Positions 54,926-63,941 of a stretch of DNA of 64,000 nucleotides are shown here, in pieces; the first letter of the stretch is position 1; each line of letters begins with the position of its first letter. This DNA is from Aneurinibacillus sp. REN35 (lineage in GTDB: Bacteria; Bacillota; Bacilli; Aneurinibacillales; Aneurinibacillaceae), in contig NZ_JBFTXJ020000009.1 in assembly GCF_041379945.2 (NCBI RefSeq), forward strand, positions 62,001 through 126,000, read 5' to 3'. Under the pieces are notes generated by a model. That model ran no database searches, was not told the DNA's origin, and saw only the letters and a list, made by a program, of their open reading frames with translations. A program made the translations under genes and the position numbers.

Positions 54926-55300
54926 CTACTTTTTCGCTGCTGCTACTGCAAGCAGCACCCACCCAATGAGGAAGCAGACACCGCCGATTGGCGTAATCGC
55001 ACCCAACCAGCCGATTCCCGTTAGCGCAAGAATATACAGGCTAAACGCAAAGAAAATAATACCGGCCTGCATAAACCAACCGGAGAGTCTTAATTGCTTC
55101 ATGCCCGCAATCTCCCGCTCACCGAGAATACCAATCGCAAGCAGGCCAAGACCGTGAATCATGTGATAGTGCACGCCTGTTTTGTACACTTCAAGCAGGC
55201 GTTCCGCTATTTTTCCTTCCAGACCATGAGCACCAAATGCGCCTAACGCTACTGATAAAAACAGGTTGATGCTTCCAAGAATAATAAACAATCGTGCCAT
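54926..55300 (-). CDS. DUF423 family membrane protein (YwdK-like)
   Basis: 124 residues with four transmembrane helices. The family start LGSINLFLSVALGAFGAHGL and the YHMIHGLGLLAIG motif are characteristic. Function unknown. It is convergent with the heparinase-like gene with only 12 bp between the stops. AAAGGAGATTGCT precedes the ATG at 55300. Confidence 0.9.
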   Translation of the reverse strand: MARLFIILGSINLFLSVALGAFGAHGLEGKIAERLLEVYKTGVHYHMIHGLGLLAIGILGEREIAGMKQLRLSGWFMQAGIIFFAFSLYILALTGIGWLGAITPIGGVCFLIGWVLLAVAAAKK

Positions 55301-55361
55301 AGCAATCTCCTTTGCTCCTATTTTTGACGTGTTGCCTCATTTTTCATTATAACAAACGTTC

Positions 55362-56594
55362 TTATGAACTTTTTGACAGACTCGGTACTTCTTTAGGAAA
55401 GAATAATGAACGGCTTATCCACACCCCGCCACATGCAAGCAGCATCAGTCCTCCCACAACAAGCAGTGAGAAGGACGCCCCTGTATGCATCACGGTGCGC
55501 GCAAACAAGCCAATCAGACTCACCCGAAGCAGCATACCCACCGCCGCAAAGAAGCTATTGACCCGCCCCATCATCTCATTGGGAACTTCATTCATCATAA
55601 TCGTATTACGAGCCACACGCGATCCAGAGTTTCCCCATCCAAGCAGAATACTCATCATAAGAAAAAATCCGACTACAGGAAATACAGCAATCATGACGGT
55701 TGCTACCGTATACACACTCACAGTTAGAAGCACTGTTCGGAACTCTCCCTGCTTACGCAGCAAGAACGGAATGGTATACCCGCCAAGGATGGCTCCTGCT
55801 GCATACATCACATCAGAGAGCCCCAGCACTGTTCCATCTGCGCCAAGCGTGTCTGCAATATAAATAGGGATCAAATAATTTCCTACCATCACACCGACAA
55901 ACGGCATGAAAGAACTCAGATAAAAAATGGTAAATAGCGGCTTATCCTTTATGTATATGAATCCTTCTTTTAAATTTTCCCATACGGACACTTTCGATGC
56001 ATGCTTCTGATTTCCTGAAGATACATACGGAATGAATGAGATGAGCAGGAAGCCTGCCGCATACGTCATCGCATCTACTATTAGAATCAAAGAAAAATCA
56101 ATGCGATCAATCAATACGCTCGTTAACCCGCCTGCCAGCATGGAGGCAGCCTGGTTCTGAATTTCCATCACACTATTAAGCTCTCGGTACTGCTCCTTAG
56201 TAAAAATCTCTTGATTGAATGCAAACTGAGCCGGATAGTGAAGCGAATAATAAAGCGAGCCTGCCGCATACATGCTTATTAGGTGCCAGGTTTCATAATT
56301 ACCTGCCGCAAATCCCCACACCGCAAAAAAAACGGCCACCACAAAGCCAAATATCTCACTGAACAAAAGCACACGCTTCCGCGGCACCCGATCAATCCAC
56401 ACACCAAGATAAGGAGAGAGAAAAAATAACAGGAATGTCATGCAAAAAGCCACATATCCATAGATTTGACTACCGTCTTCTCGGTTTATAAGAAGCCAGG
56501 GTACCCCAATCATCGTAACACCCGACCCGATCGAAGAGAGAATGTTGGCGAGAATTAACTTCTGAAACCGTTTATCGCGGAGTACTCCTTTCAT
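55362..56594 (-). CDS. Major facilitator superfamily transporter
   Basis: 410 residues with about twelve transmembrane helices. It resembles the MFS_3/enterobactin-exporter-like group: the LILANILSSIGSGVTMIGVPWLL opening helix and the SPYLGVWIDRVPRKRVL loop (motif A variant) are seen. It is probably an exporter of a small molecule or drug; the substrate is unknown. No regulator is adjacent. The upstream gap (56595-56674) is very A/T-rich. GAGGTGGCGAT precedes the ATG. Confidence 0.85.
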   Translation of the reverse strand: MKGVLRDKRFQKLILANILSSIGSGVTMIGVPWLLINREDGSQIYGYVAFCMTFLLFFLSPYLGVWIDRVPRKRVLLFSEIFGFVVAVFFAVWGFAAGNYETWHLISMYAAGSLYYSLHYPAQFAFNQEIFTKEQYRELNSVMEIQNQAASMLAGGLTSVLIDRIDFSLILIVDAMTYAAGFLLISFIPYVSSGNQKHASKVSVWENLKEGFIYIKDKPLFTIFYLSSFMPFVGVMVGNYLIPIYIADTLGADGTVLGLSDVMYAAGAILGGYTIPFLLRKQGEFRTVLLTVSVYTVATVMIAVFPVVGFFLMMSILLGWGNSGSRVARNTIMMNEVPNEMMGRVNSFFAAVGMLLRVSLIGLFARTVMHTGASFSLLVVGGLMLLACGGVWISRSLFFPKEVPSLSKSS

Positions 56595-56674
56595 ATCGCC
56601 ACCTCATTACAGGATAATTTTGTAATTATTATATGTAATCATTATAAATTAATGCGGTAATAATTACAATAAAC

Positions 56675-56726
56675 AAAGACCCGCCAGCATCTCATAGTTG
56701 TGGGAGATGACATAGCGGGTCTTTTT
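56675..56726 (-). terminator. Terminator of the kip/pxp operon
   Basis: Minus strand: AAAGACCCGC / GCGGGTCTTT with an inner CATCTCC / GAGATG stem, followed by TTTGTTTATTG. It begins about six bases beyond the DUF1445 stop codon. Confidence 0.75.
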
Positions 56727-56731
56727 CCTGC

Positions 56732-57526
56732 TTATAGTACGCTGTATTGTTCTTCGTGTATATCTGTAATAAACATGTGGCCCGGCGCATGGGTAATCAT
56801 AATCTCCGGCTTCACATGCATCGCCACCGCCTGTGGCGTAACCCCGCAGGCCCAAAAAACAGGTACTTCCCCTTCGTTAATGGTTACATGATCGCCAAAA
56901 TCCGGTCGATTCACATCCTCAATGCCAATCGATGCAGGGGTTCCAATATGAACAGGCGCACCATGTACAGATGGAAAGCGACTCGTTACCTGTACAGCTC
57001 GTACGACATCCTTTTCAGGCATTGGGCGCATACTGACAACCATCGGCCCTTCAAAAGAACCGGCCTTCACGCATGGAATATTCGTCTTATACATCGGTAC
57101 ATTGCATCCCTCTTCAATATGTCGTACCGGAATATTATTTCTAAGCAGCGCCTGCTCAAATGTAAAGCTGCAGCCAATTAGAAATGCGACCATATCATCT
57201 TCCCAGTATAAACTAATATCTGTCACTTCGTCTGTCAGCTCTCCGTGTCGATAAATACGATATCCCGGAATATCCGTACGCAAATCAGCATCCGGAGCCA
57301 CCAATTGCGGCACCCATGACCCTGCTTCTGTCACATCAAGTATCGGACATGGCTTCGGATTGCGCTGGCAGAAGAGCAAGAAGTCAAAAGCCACTTCCTT
57401 TTTTAAAATAGCCAGGTTTGCCTGTGTATAGCCCGCAGCCATTCCGGCTGTCGGCCCCTGCCATTGTCCATCTCGAATGAGCATTCGGGCTTTAGAAGGT
57501 GTAAGTATCGCTGGATTCTGTATCAT
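56732..57526 (-). CDS. ycsI: DUF1445 putative hydro-lyase (YcsI family)
   Basis: 264 residues. The D-glutamate cyclase/YcsI family is marked by LLFCQRNPKPCPILDVTE, FLIGCSFTFEQALL and VPVFWACGVTPQAVAM, all present here. Eukaryotic homologues act as D-glutamate cyclase, which makes 5-oxo-D-proline; that fits a neighbourhood of 5-oxoprolinase subunits. It is the last gene of the operon, 24 bp after the NRAMP gene. GAGGAGGAAGAC precedes the ATG. Confidence 0.9.
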   Translation of the reverse strand: MIQNPAILTPSKARMLIRDGQWQGPTAGMAAGYTQANLAILKKEVAFDFLLFCQRNPKPCPILDVTEAGSWVPQLVAPDADLRTDIPGYRIYRHGELTDEVTDISLYWEDDMVAFLIGCSFTFEQALLRNNIPVRHIEEGCNVPMYKTNIPCVKAGSFEGPMVVSMRPMPEKDVVRAVQVTSRFPSVHGAPVHIGTPASIGIEDVNRPDFGDHVTINEGEVPVFWACGVTPQAVAMHVKPEIMITHAPGHMFITDIHEEQYSVL

Positions 57527-57550
57527 GTCTTCCTCCTCTATAAGAATTCT

Positions 57551-58741
57551 TTATACAAACAGCTTTGGAAGCTCTTTAACCATTGTAATGCCCCCCATAA
57601 TTGCCATCGCGACAACGATAATTACACCGAATACCGTCAGCCAAGCCGGATGTTTATAATCGCCCACAATTTTTGTTTTGTACGCAGCCACCAGCATTAT
57701 CCCTAGAGAAAGCGGAAGAATCAGACCATTTAGTGCACCAACAAGCACCAGAACTTTGACTGGTTTACCGATCAAGACAAACACACATGTCGAAATGGCA
57801 ATAAAAGATATAATAATGGCCCGGTGATACTTCTCCAGCGTCGGGCTGAATGTCCGAATGAATGAGACCGATGTATATGCAGCACCAACAACGGAAGTAA
57901 TCGCTGCGGCCCACATCACGATTCCAAAAATCTTGTATCCAACATTTCCTGCCGCCAACTGAAATACGGATGCCGGAGGATTCTTCGGATCAAGCGTAAG
58001 GCCTTGCGCAACAATACCAAACGCCGCCAGAAATAGTACAATCCGCATGATGGAAGCAATACCGATGGCAGAGACGGCGCCTTTGGTTACATCAGGCAGG
58101 GCCTCTTTTCCTTTGATTCCTGCATCTAATAGACGATGGCCACCTGCGAATGTAATGTAGCCGCCAACAGTACCGCCAACTAATGTAACAATTGCCAGAA
58201 TATCAATCTTCTCAGGCACGAACGTTCTGGCAACCGCTTCGCCAAGCGGCGGCTGTGAGGTGATCGCCACATATACCGTCAGCCCGATCATAACGAAGCC
58301 TGCAATCTGCGTAAAGCGATCCATCGCTTTGCCCGCTTCTTTGATAACAAAAATAAGAATCGCAATAATCCCACTAAGCAACGCGCCCATCTCTGGACTG
58401 ATACCGAACAATACATTCACACCAAGCCCGGCACCCCCGACATTTCCGATGTTAAAGGCCAGACCGCCAATAACAATGAGAAAAGCGAGAATATAACCGA
58501 GGCCCGGGAACACCATATTGGCAATATCCTGCGCCCGTTTCTCCGATACGGCGATGATGCGCCAGATGTTCATCTGTGCACCGATATCTAAAATAATCGA
58601 CATTAAAATTACAAAGCCGAAGCTTGCTGCCAATTGGCTTGTGAATACCGTTGTCTGTGTAAGAAAGCCCGGCCCGATTGCTGATGTGGCCATCAGGAAT
58701 GCAGCGCCGAGCAAAACGCTGAGATTGCTTTTTTTGTCCAT
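57551..58741 (-). CDS. ycsG: NRAMP-family transporter (YcsG-like)
   Basis: 396 residues with about eleven transmembrane helices. The family start shows ATSAIGPGFLTQTTVF where metal-transporting NRAMPs have the DPGN motif; here it is GPGF, so the canonical metal-binding Asp and Asn of helix 1 are missing. That, and its place among 5-oxoproline genes, suggests that it may carry something other than a divalent metal. It lies between pxpA (49 bp) and ycsI (24 bp). Confidence 0.86.
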   Translation of the reverse strand: MDKKSNLSVLLGAAFLMATSAIGPGFLTQTTVFTSQLAASFGFVILMSIILDIGAQMNIWRIIAVSEKRAQDIANMVFPGLGYILAFLIVIGGLAFNIGNVGGAGLGVNVLFGISPEMGALLSGIIAILIFVIKEAGKAMDRFTQIAGFVMIGLTVYVAITSQPPLGEAVARTFVPEKIDILAIVTLVGGTVGGYITFAGGHRLLDAGIKGKEALPDVTKGAVSAIGIASIMRIVLFLAAFGIVAQGLTLDPKNPPASVFQLAAGNVGYKIFGIVMWAAAITSVVGAAYTSVSFIRTFSPTLEKYHRAIIISFIAISTCVFVLIGKPVKVLVLVGALNGLILPLSLGIMLVAAYKTKIVGDYKHPAWLTVFGVIIVVAMAIMGGITMVKELPKLFV

Positions 58742-58790
58742 GTTGAATCTCCCTTCATGATGCCGTGCTTTATAATCGTACAGCTTTATT

Positions 58791-59555
58791 TTACGATTCC
58801 CCTATAGCTCGTACAGACACATCGGCCTGTGAAAGCAATTCTCGAATCGTTCTGGCAAATTCAAGCGCATGCATGCCATCACCGTGGATGCATACGGTAT
58901 CTGCTTTAATATCAATGTCCTGCTTCTGCATGGTATAAACCTTCTGCTCCTTCACCATACGAACCACCTGCCGTACCGCCTCTTCTGTATTCGTAATCAA
59001 TGCATCGGGCTCTCTACGTGAAGTTAGCGTACCATCGATCTGATAAGTGCGATCCGCAAATACTTCATGAGCGGTCTTAAGACCGATTCGCTCTCCTGCT
59101 TTGGCCAATTCACCGCCCGAGAGTCCGAAAAGGATCAATTCCGGATCTACTTTATAGATCGCCTCCGCAATGGCTTCAGAGAGAGCACTGTCTTTGGCCG
59201 CCATATTGTACAGCGCACCGTGCGGCTTCACATGCTGCATCCGCGCACCCGACGCTCTAACAAAACCGTATAAGGAACCAACCTGATAGATGACCATGTC
59301 ATAGGCTTCTTGCGGCGTAATGTCCATATTACGTCGTCCAAATCCCTCTAGATCTGGCAAGCCGGGATGCGCGCCGATCGCAACCCCCTTCTCGAGCGCT
59401 AGATCAACTGTGCGGCGCATTACGGACGGCCCACCCGCATGAAATCCGCAGGCAATATTCGCTGATGTAACAAATGATAGAATCTCTTCGTCAGCTCCCA
59501 TGCGATAAGCGCCAAAGCTCTCTCCCATGTCACAGTTAATGTCTACACGATACAT
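58791..59555 (-). CDS. pxpA: 5-oxoprolinase subunit A (LamB/YcsF family)
   Basis: 254 residues. PxpA works with PxpB and PxpC to open 5-oxoproline (pyroglutamate) to glutamate using ATP. The start [45 protein letters not shown] and the VKPHGALYN block are diagnostic. MYRV at 59555 follows AAAGGAGG; the frame runs a few codons further upstream with no site. It is 30 bp downstream of pxpC in transcription order. Confidence 0.95.
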   Translation of the reverse strand: MYRVDINCDMGESFGAYRMGADEEILSFVTSANIACGFHAGGPSVMRRTVDLALEKGVAIGAHPGLPDLEGFGRRNMDITPQEAYDMVIYQVGSLYGFVRASGARMQHVKPHGALYNMAAKDSALSEAIAEAIYKVDPELILFGLSGGELAKAGERIGLKTAHEVFADRTYQIDGTLTSRREPDALITNTEEAVRQVVRMVKEQKVYTMQKQDIDIKADTVCIHGDGMHALEFARTIRELLSQADVSVRAIGES

Positions 59556-59584
59556 AGTTGTTTCCTCCTTTATCGCCACGATGT

Positions 59585-60583
59585 TTATGAATATCGCAGG
59601 GCAATGCCCTTTTTAACCTGCTGAATCTGCATCTCACGTGCCACATACAGCACCTCTGCTTCTTCAAGGGATACTTCCGTAAAGCGAACGCTGTCGCCGG
59701 GCTTTACTTGAGCAATAACCGGAAGATCTGCCGAGATGATCTGAGCGATCTTCGGATAGCCGCCCGCCGTCTGACGATCTGCCAACAGGGCAATCGGCTG
59801 CCCGCCTGGCGGTACTTGAATCGTACCTGAAGCTACCGATTCCGATATCATCTCCGTCGGTTCCGATAACATAAGTACCGGCCCTGTAAAACGGTATCCC
59901 ATCCGATCGGATTGCGGCGTTACTTGAAACGCTTCAGCAAATAACGCCTGTCTGCTCTCTTCCGTAAACATGTCAAACTGGGCGCCGCGCAGCACACGTA
60001 CAGTTGGGTTATTGTCATATTGCGGAAATACATCCACACTAATGCTCCAGCCAGGAGCAGATGCTGCTTCTCCCCGATCGGCCAGCTTCCGCATTTTTTG
60101 TATGCTCCATTCAGAGGGCGAACCAGCCTCCAATACATCTCCTTCTTTTAAGGCCCGACCGCAGTACCCGCCAAGCCCTGCACGCAAATATGTACTGCGG
60201 CTTCCTAACACCTTCTCCACCGCATAGCCGCCTGCTATTGCCAGATACGTCCGACAGCCGAATACGCAACTACCAAAATTTAGCACGCTGCCTTTCTTCA
60301 CATAGACAGGACGCCACTGCAGGATCGGCTGTCCGCTTATTTCCGGTGATATATTCGCACCGCAAATTGCAATAAGAGCATCCTCTTCAAACAAAAGCTT
60401 CGGGCCAAGCAGTGTAATCTCAAGCACCGCCTCTCCCTCTGCGTTGCCCACCAACAAATTCGCCATACGCATCGCAAATGTATCCATCGCGCCGCTTACA
60501 ATTACTCCATGCTGCTGAAATCCATACCGTCCCATATCCTGTATAGTCGTCAGCAATCCGGGACGCAGTACCTTTATCCGCAT
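59585..60583 (-). CDS. pxpC: 5-oxoprolinase subunit C (KipA, biotin-dependent carboxyltransferase-like)
   Basis: 332 residues. The opening [39 protein letters not shown] and [14 protein letters not shown] / [20 protein letters not shown] motifs are those of KipA/PxpC and urea amidolyase-type domains. In B. subtilis KipA counteracts KipI inhibition of the sporulation kinase KinA; its enzymatic role is in 5-oxoprolinase. It overlaps pxpB by 10 bases, so the two are translationally coupled and form a complex. Confidence 0.94.
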   Translation of the reverse strand: MRIKVLRPGLLTTIQDMGRYGFQQHGVIVSGAMDTFAMRMANLLVGNAEGEAVLEITLLGPKLLFEEDALIAICGANISPEISGQPILQWRPVYVKKGSVLNFGSCVFGCRTYLAIAGGYAVEKVLGSRSTYLRAGLGGYCGRALKEGDVLEAGSPSEWSIQKMRKLADRGEAASAPGWSISVDVFPQYDNNPTVRVLRGAQFDMFTEESRQALFAEAFQVTPQSDRMGYRFTGPVLMLSEPTEMISESVASGTIQVPPGGQPIALLADRQTAGGYPKIAQIISADLPVIAQVKPGDSVRFTEVSLEEAEVLYVAREMQIQQVKKGIALRYS

Positions 60584-61311
60584 CTGTCATCCTCCCCCCA
60601 CTCCTCGTACTCCTGCCGGGAAATGGCCCGGAACCGGATTCGGTCACCGGCTGCAAGCAACGTTGGCGGATCACTGTCCGGAACAAACAACGATAAGGGC
60701 GTTCTTCCGATCAACTGCCATCCACCCGGTGTCTCAATCGGATAGACACCCGTCTGCTGCCCGGCAATGCCAACCGATCCAGCAGGAATTGCCAGACGGG
60801 GCGACGGTCTGCGTGGAGCAGCAATCGTCTCCGGCATGCCGCCGAGATACGGAAAGCCCGGAGCGAAACCGATCATATAGACCAGATATTCAGCGCCGCT
60901 ATGGATCTGAATCACCTCTTCGGGGGTCATGCCATTATGCTCAGCTACAAATTCCAAATCCGGTCCGAATTCTTCTCCATAGCATACGGGGATTTCTACC
61001 GTACGCAAAGATGCGGTCATATCATCCCCTATTGCTGCTATTACCTGCTCCAAAGCCTCGCACACTTTCTGGAACGGCGAAATAAATTCTGTACGCTCTT
61101 TCGCCAAGCGCACACCGGTTTCTTGAAGTACACCATACGGATCATAGAACACTGTCACCGTTGTGAACGCGGGGACATATTCTATCATACCGGGAACCGG
61201 TTTTAATTCGAGCTGCATCGATAACGCTTTTACTTTGCGTTGAACGGTTTCAGAGATCTCTTTCCCGACTTCGATTATCGCAGCGGCGTCGCCAAGCGGC
61301 GATATCTTCAT
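60574..61311 (-). CDS. pxpB: 5-oxoprolinase subunit B (KipI)
   Basis: 245 residues from ATG at 61311; alternative starts (ATG 61317, GTG 61320) overlap the ribosome binding site AGGTG. The KipI/PxpB family shows ISPLGDAAAIIEVG, IPVCYGEEFGPDLEFVAEHN, YMIGFAPGFPYLGGMP and the VYPIETPGGWQLIGRTP segment. B. subtilis KipI inhibits KinA, linking this operon to sporulation entry. It overlaps or abuts the iclR stop, so all genes from iclR on are one unit. Confidence 0.94.
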   Translation of the reverse strand: MKISPLGDAAAIIEVGKEISETVQRKVKALSMQLELKPVPGMIEYVPAFTTVTVFYDPYGVLQETGVRLAKERTEFISPFQKVCEALEQVIAAIGDDMTASLRTVEIPVCYGEEFGPDLEFVAEHNGMTPEEVIQIHSGAEYLVYMIGFAPGFPYLGGMPETIAAPRRPSPRLAIPAGSVGIAGQQTGVYPIETPGGWQLIGRTPLSLFVPDSDPPTLLAAGDRIRFRAISRQEYEEWGEDDRCG

Positions 61312-61316
61312 CCTCA

Positions 61317-62081
61317 TCACCTATCCATTTCTGTTTTATAGCCAAGCTGACGTGAAATGTCCCTGGCTGTCTGTTTAATCTTTTCAACTAACAACGGTAG
61401 ATTCTTACCCTGATAATGAGCTTCCAGCCCGGCCATGCTTATACCGGCTACCACTTGACCCCGATGATTAAAAATAGGAGCTGCCACCGCCGCCGAATAA
61501 TCTTCGAGTTCAGCATAGCTAACGGAGTAGCCGTTGGCCTTTACTTCGGCAATCGATTCCCGTAAACGCGCACGATCGGTAATTGTTCCAGCAGCAATCG
61601 CTTTCAATTCCGTCTGATTCATATAGTGTTCCACTTCTTCTTCAGACATATAAGAAAGCAGAATACGCGAACAAGCTCCTGCGTACAGCGGTGTTCGACG
61701 GCCTACCCTCGTATAAAGGCGAACTGGATTGTTTGTATCGACTTTTTCAATATAAATCGCTTCGTCTCCTTCACGAACGATCAGATTCACAGCCTCCTTC
61801 ATCTCGTCACGCAGCTTACACATCAAAGGAAGGGCCAGACGTCGAATATCAAGACGCTCGGATACCAACTGCCCCAGTTCAAGGAAGATAAGGCCAAGCG
61901 TGTACTTCCCTTCCTGATCCCGTGTAAGAAACTCCATTTCTTCTAGGGCTTTTACCTGTCGGTGAACCGATGTCTTTGGCATACCGGATAAATCGACCAT
62001 CTCCTGAAAAGTTAGTTGATGGTGAAAATAGAATAGCTTAAGAATACTCAGTGATTTTATGACCGTTTTATTTCCGCTCAC
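61317..62081 (-). CDS. kipR: IclR-family regulator (KipR-like)
   Basis: 254 residues from GTG at 62081 after GGAGGAGC. A winged HTH (about 8-70: LSILKLFYFHHQLTFQEMVDLSGMPKTSVHRQVKALEE) precedes the effector domain (about 85-250) with YAGACSRILLSYM and AAPIFNHRGQVVAGISMAG. It heads the operon, as its B. subtilis counterpart KipR is part of the kip operon and represses it. IclR-type palindromes immediately upstream suggest autoregulation. Confidence 0.9.
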   Translation of the reverse strand: MSGNKTVIKSLSILKLFYFHHQLTFQEMVDLSGMPKTSVHRQVKALEEMEFLTRDQEGKYTLGLIFLELGQLVSERLDIRRLALPLMCKLRDEMKEAVNLIVREGDEAIYIEKVDTNNPVRLYTRVGRRTPLYAGACSRILLSYMSEEEVEHYMNQTELKAIAAGTITDRARLRESIAEVKANGYSVSYAELEDYSAAVAAPIFNHRGQVVAGISMAGLEAHYQGKNLPLLVEKIKQTARDISRQLGYKTEMDR

Positions 62082-62092
62082 ACGCTCCTCCG

Positions 62093-62120
62093 TTCCGAAT
62101 TTCGGAACTATAATTCCGAA
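62093..62120. promoter_or_regulatory. IclR-type operators upstream of kipR
   Basis: TTCCGAA-T-TTCGGAA (62093-62107) is a 15-base perfect palindrome, and a third half-site TTCCGAA follows at 62114-62120. It lies 12-39 bp before the kipR start codon. TTCCG...CGGAA is the common pattern of IclR-family boxes. Confidence 0.65.
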
Positions 62121-62279
62121 AACATTATTTTATCTGTTATCATAAAATTATCTGAATAAAAAAACAAGACTTTTATTCATTTTGCTACATAGGGAGTTGT
62201 TGGCAAAGAACGGAACACTTTATAATAATGGCAATACATCATGGCCATACCACCACGTAAATGAAAGGAGAGAAGTGTA

Positions 62280-62903
62280 ATGACTGTTACTGTCCGCCCA
62301 TATACGTTAAAAGACTTTGATGGATTGATTGACATACAACGCGAAGCCTTTCCTCCTCCGTTTCCCGAAGAGCTATGGTGGAGCCGCGAGCAGATTGCTT
62401 CACACATCGACAGCTTTCCTGAAGGTGCCATGGTGGCCGAGTGGAATGGAAAAATTGTTGGATCGGCCACGTCTCTTATCATTCATTATGATGGCAGCCC
62501 GCATACATGGGCGGAGGTAGCGGACGACGGCTATATCCGCGGAAGTCATAGCCCTGATGGCGATAGCTTATATGGTATCGATATATGTGTACGTCCTTCA
62601 TTTCGTGGTAAAGGTATAGCAAAGGCTCTGTATGAAGCCCGTAAAAAACTTGTCATGCATCTAGGTCTGAAACGTTTTGTCGCCGGATGCCGTATTCCCG
62701 GCTTTCATCGGTATGCCCATGACATGGACGCTGACGAATATGTAAGGCGCGTGACAAACGAAGAAATCTATGATATGGTACTTTCGTTTATGATAAAGCA
62801 AGGACTTACACCGCTTCAAATTTTGGATCAATATGTAGAAGATGAGGAATCTCAAAACAAAGCCGTTCTGGTAGAGTGGGGGAATCCCATCGTTAAACTT
62901 TGA
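62280..62903 (+). CDS. GNAT-family N-acetyltransferase
   Basis: 207 residues, a GNAT fold. The acetyl-CoA-binding strand-loop shows GIDICVRPSFRGKGIAKALYEARK (about 98-120, R/Q-x-x-G-x-G/A-like RGKGIA). The acceptor is unknown. The gene is followed 20 bp later by a nitrilase-family gene; the two families are often fused into one bacterial protein, and here they remain separate. AAAGGAGAGAAGTGTA precedes the ATG. Confidence 0.9.
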   Translation: MTVTVRPYTLKDFDGLIDIQREAFPPPFPEELWWSREQIASHIDSFPEGAMVAEWNGKIVGSATSLIIHYDGSPHTWAEVADDGYIRGSHSPDGDSLYGIDICVRPSFRGKGIAKALYEARKKLVMHLGLKRFVAGCRIPGFHRYAHDMDADEYVRRVTNEEIYDMVLSFMIKQGLTPLQILDQYVEDEESQNKAVLVEWGNPIVKL

Positions 62904-62923
62904 CAGGATAGGAGTTGATAGAA

Positions 62924-63808
62924 TTGACGATTTCAGCCATCTCGGTTGTACAATATGCTATCGGACCTTTGAATTCCAAGGAGGAGTTCTGGCGACAGGT
63001 AGCTCAACACATGAAGCAGGCAATCGATGACGGAAGTAAGCTGATTGTTTTTCCGGAATATCTCACCGGCACATTGCTTGCACTCTCTCCTGTCCTGAAT
63101 CATCTTGAAGCCTGCCAATTCATCGATTCGTTTACGGATGAGTATATTTCAACCTTTCAAGCATTAAGCAAAGAGACAGGAATCACCATTCAAGCAGGCA
63201 CCCATATCACGAAGCAGGGAGACGGCTTTGTAAATGCCGCATTCCTCTTTTTTCCTGACGGACGCTATGTACAGCAAAATAAGGTGCATCTTACCCCGGA
63301 AGAGCGTGCTCGCTGGAATCTAATTCCCGGGGACAGTTTTTCCGTGCAAGATACAGAAGTGGGGCGTGTCGGCATCCTCACTTGCTATGATATCGAATTC
63401 CCAGAAAGTGCTCGCGCTGTTGCCGACATGGGCGCAGATATCATTCTATGTCCTTCCTTCACGGACGCGGCACACGGGTATCATCGACTGCGATTCTGTT
63501 CGCAGGCACGCGCTGTCGAAAATCAAATATTCGTCGCATTAAGCGGACTGGTGGGCTATCTGCCGCATATTCCACAAATCGATTCTGGCTACTGTCAAGC
63601 GGGCATCTTCGCCCCTTGCGATTATCCGTTCCCGGCTGAGGGTACGCTAGCGCTCGGAGAAACAAACGAAAGCTTAGTTGTGACAGGTAAAATCGATATG
63701 GAGATGCTGAAGGAAAACCGCGAGCGCGGCCAAGTCTTCCCGTCTAAAGACCGTCGCCCGGAAGTATACGCTAAATACGCAGACGCGGCGACTGTCGCCA
63801 AAAGCTAA
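62924..63808 (+). CDS. Carbon-nitrogen hydrolase (nitrilase superfamily)
   Basis: 294 residues from TTG at 62924; an upstream TTG at 62915 lies too close to GGAG. The Glu-Lys-Cys triad is visible: E in VFPEYLTG near 45, K in NKVHLTPEE near 118, and C in GILTCYDIEFPESAR near 150. The enzyme hydrolyses an amide or nitrile bond of a small molecule; the substrate is unknown. It is the second gene of the GNAT operon, which ends in a strong terminator. Confidence 0.9.
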   Translation: MTISAISVVQYAIGPLNSKEEFWRQVAQHMKQAIDDGSKLIVFPEYLTGTLLALSPVLNHLEACQFIDSFTDEYISTFQALSKETGITIQAGTHITKQGDGFVNAAFLFFPDGRYVQQNKVHLTPEERARWNLIPGDSFSVQDTEVGRVGILTCYDIEFPESARAVADMGADIILCPSFTDAAHGYHRLRFCSQARAVENQIFVALSGLVGYLPHIPQIDSGYCQAGIFAPCDYPFPAEGTLALGETNESLVVTGKIDMEMLKENRERGQVFPSKDRRPEVYAKYADAATVAKS

Positions 63809-63848
63809 TAAACTAGACATGGGGCTTCAGCCGAAACCTTGAAAAAGG

Positions 63849-63891
63849 AAAAGCCAAGAATGCTGTTACATCAACATTCTTGGCTTTTTAT
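63849..63891 (+). terminator. Terminator of the GNAT-nitrilase operon
   Basis: AAAAGCCAAGAATG pairs with CATTCTTGGCTTTT across a 12-base loop and runs on into TTATTA. It lies 40 bases after the nitrilase stop. The A run on the left means it could also serve the minus-strand gene at the window's end. Confidence 0.85.
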
Positions 63892-63941
63892 TATGTGTAC
63901 ATTTTACTCGTAAAGAGGTTTTTAGACAGCTCTATTTTGCT

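Noticed and set aside
54510-55157. A 215-codon plus-strand frame across the end of the heparinase-like gene and DUF423.
   Set aside because: It overlaps two well-supported genes in other frames and resembles no family.
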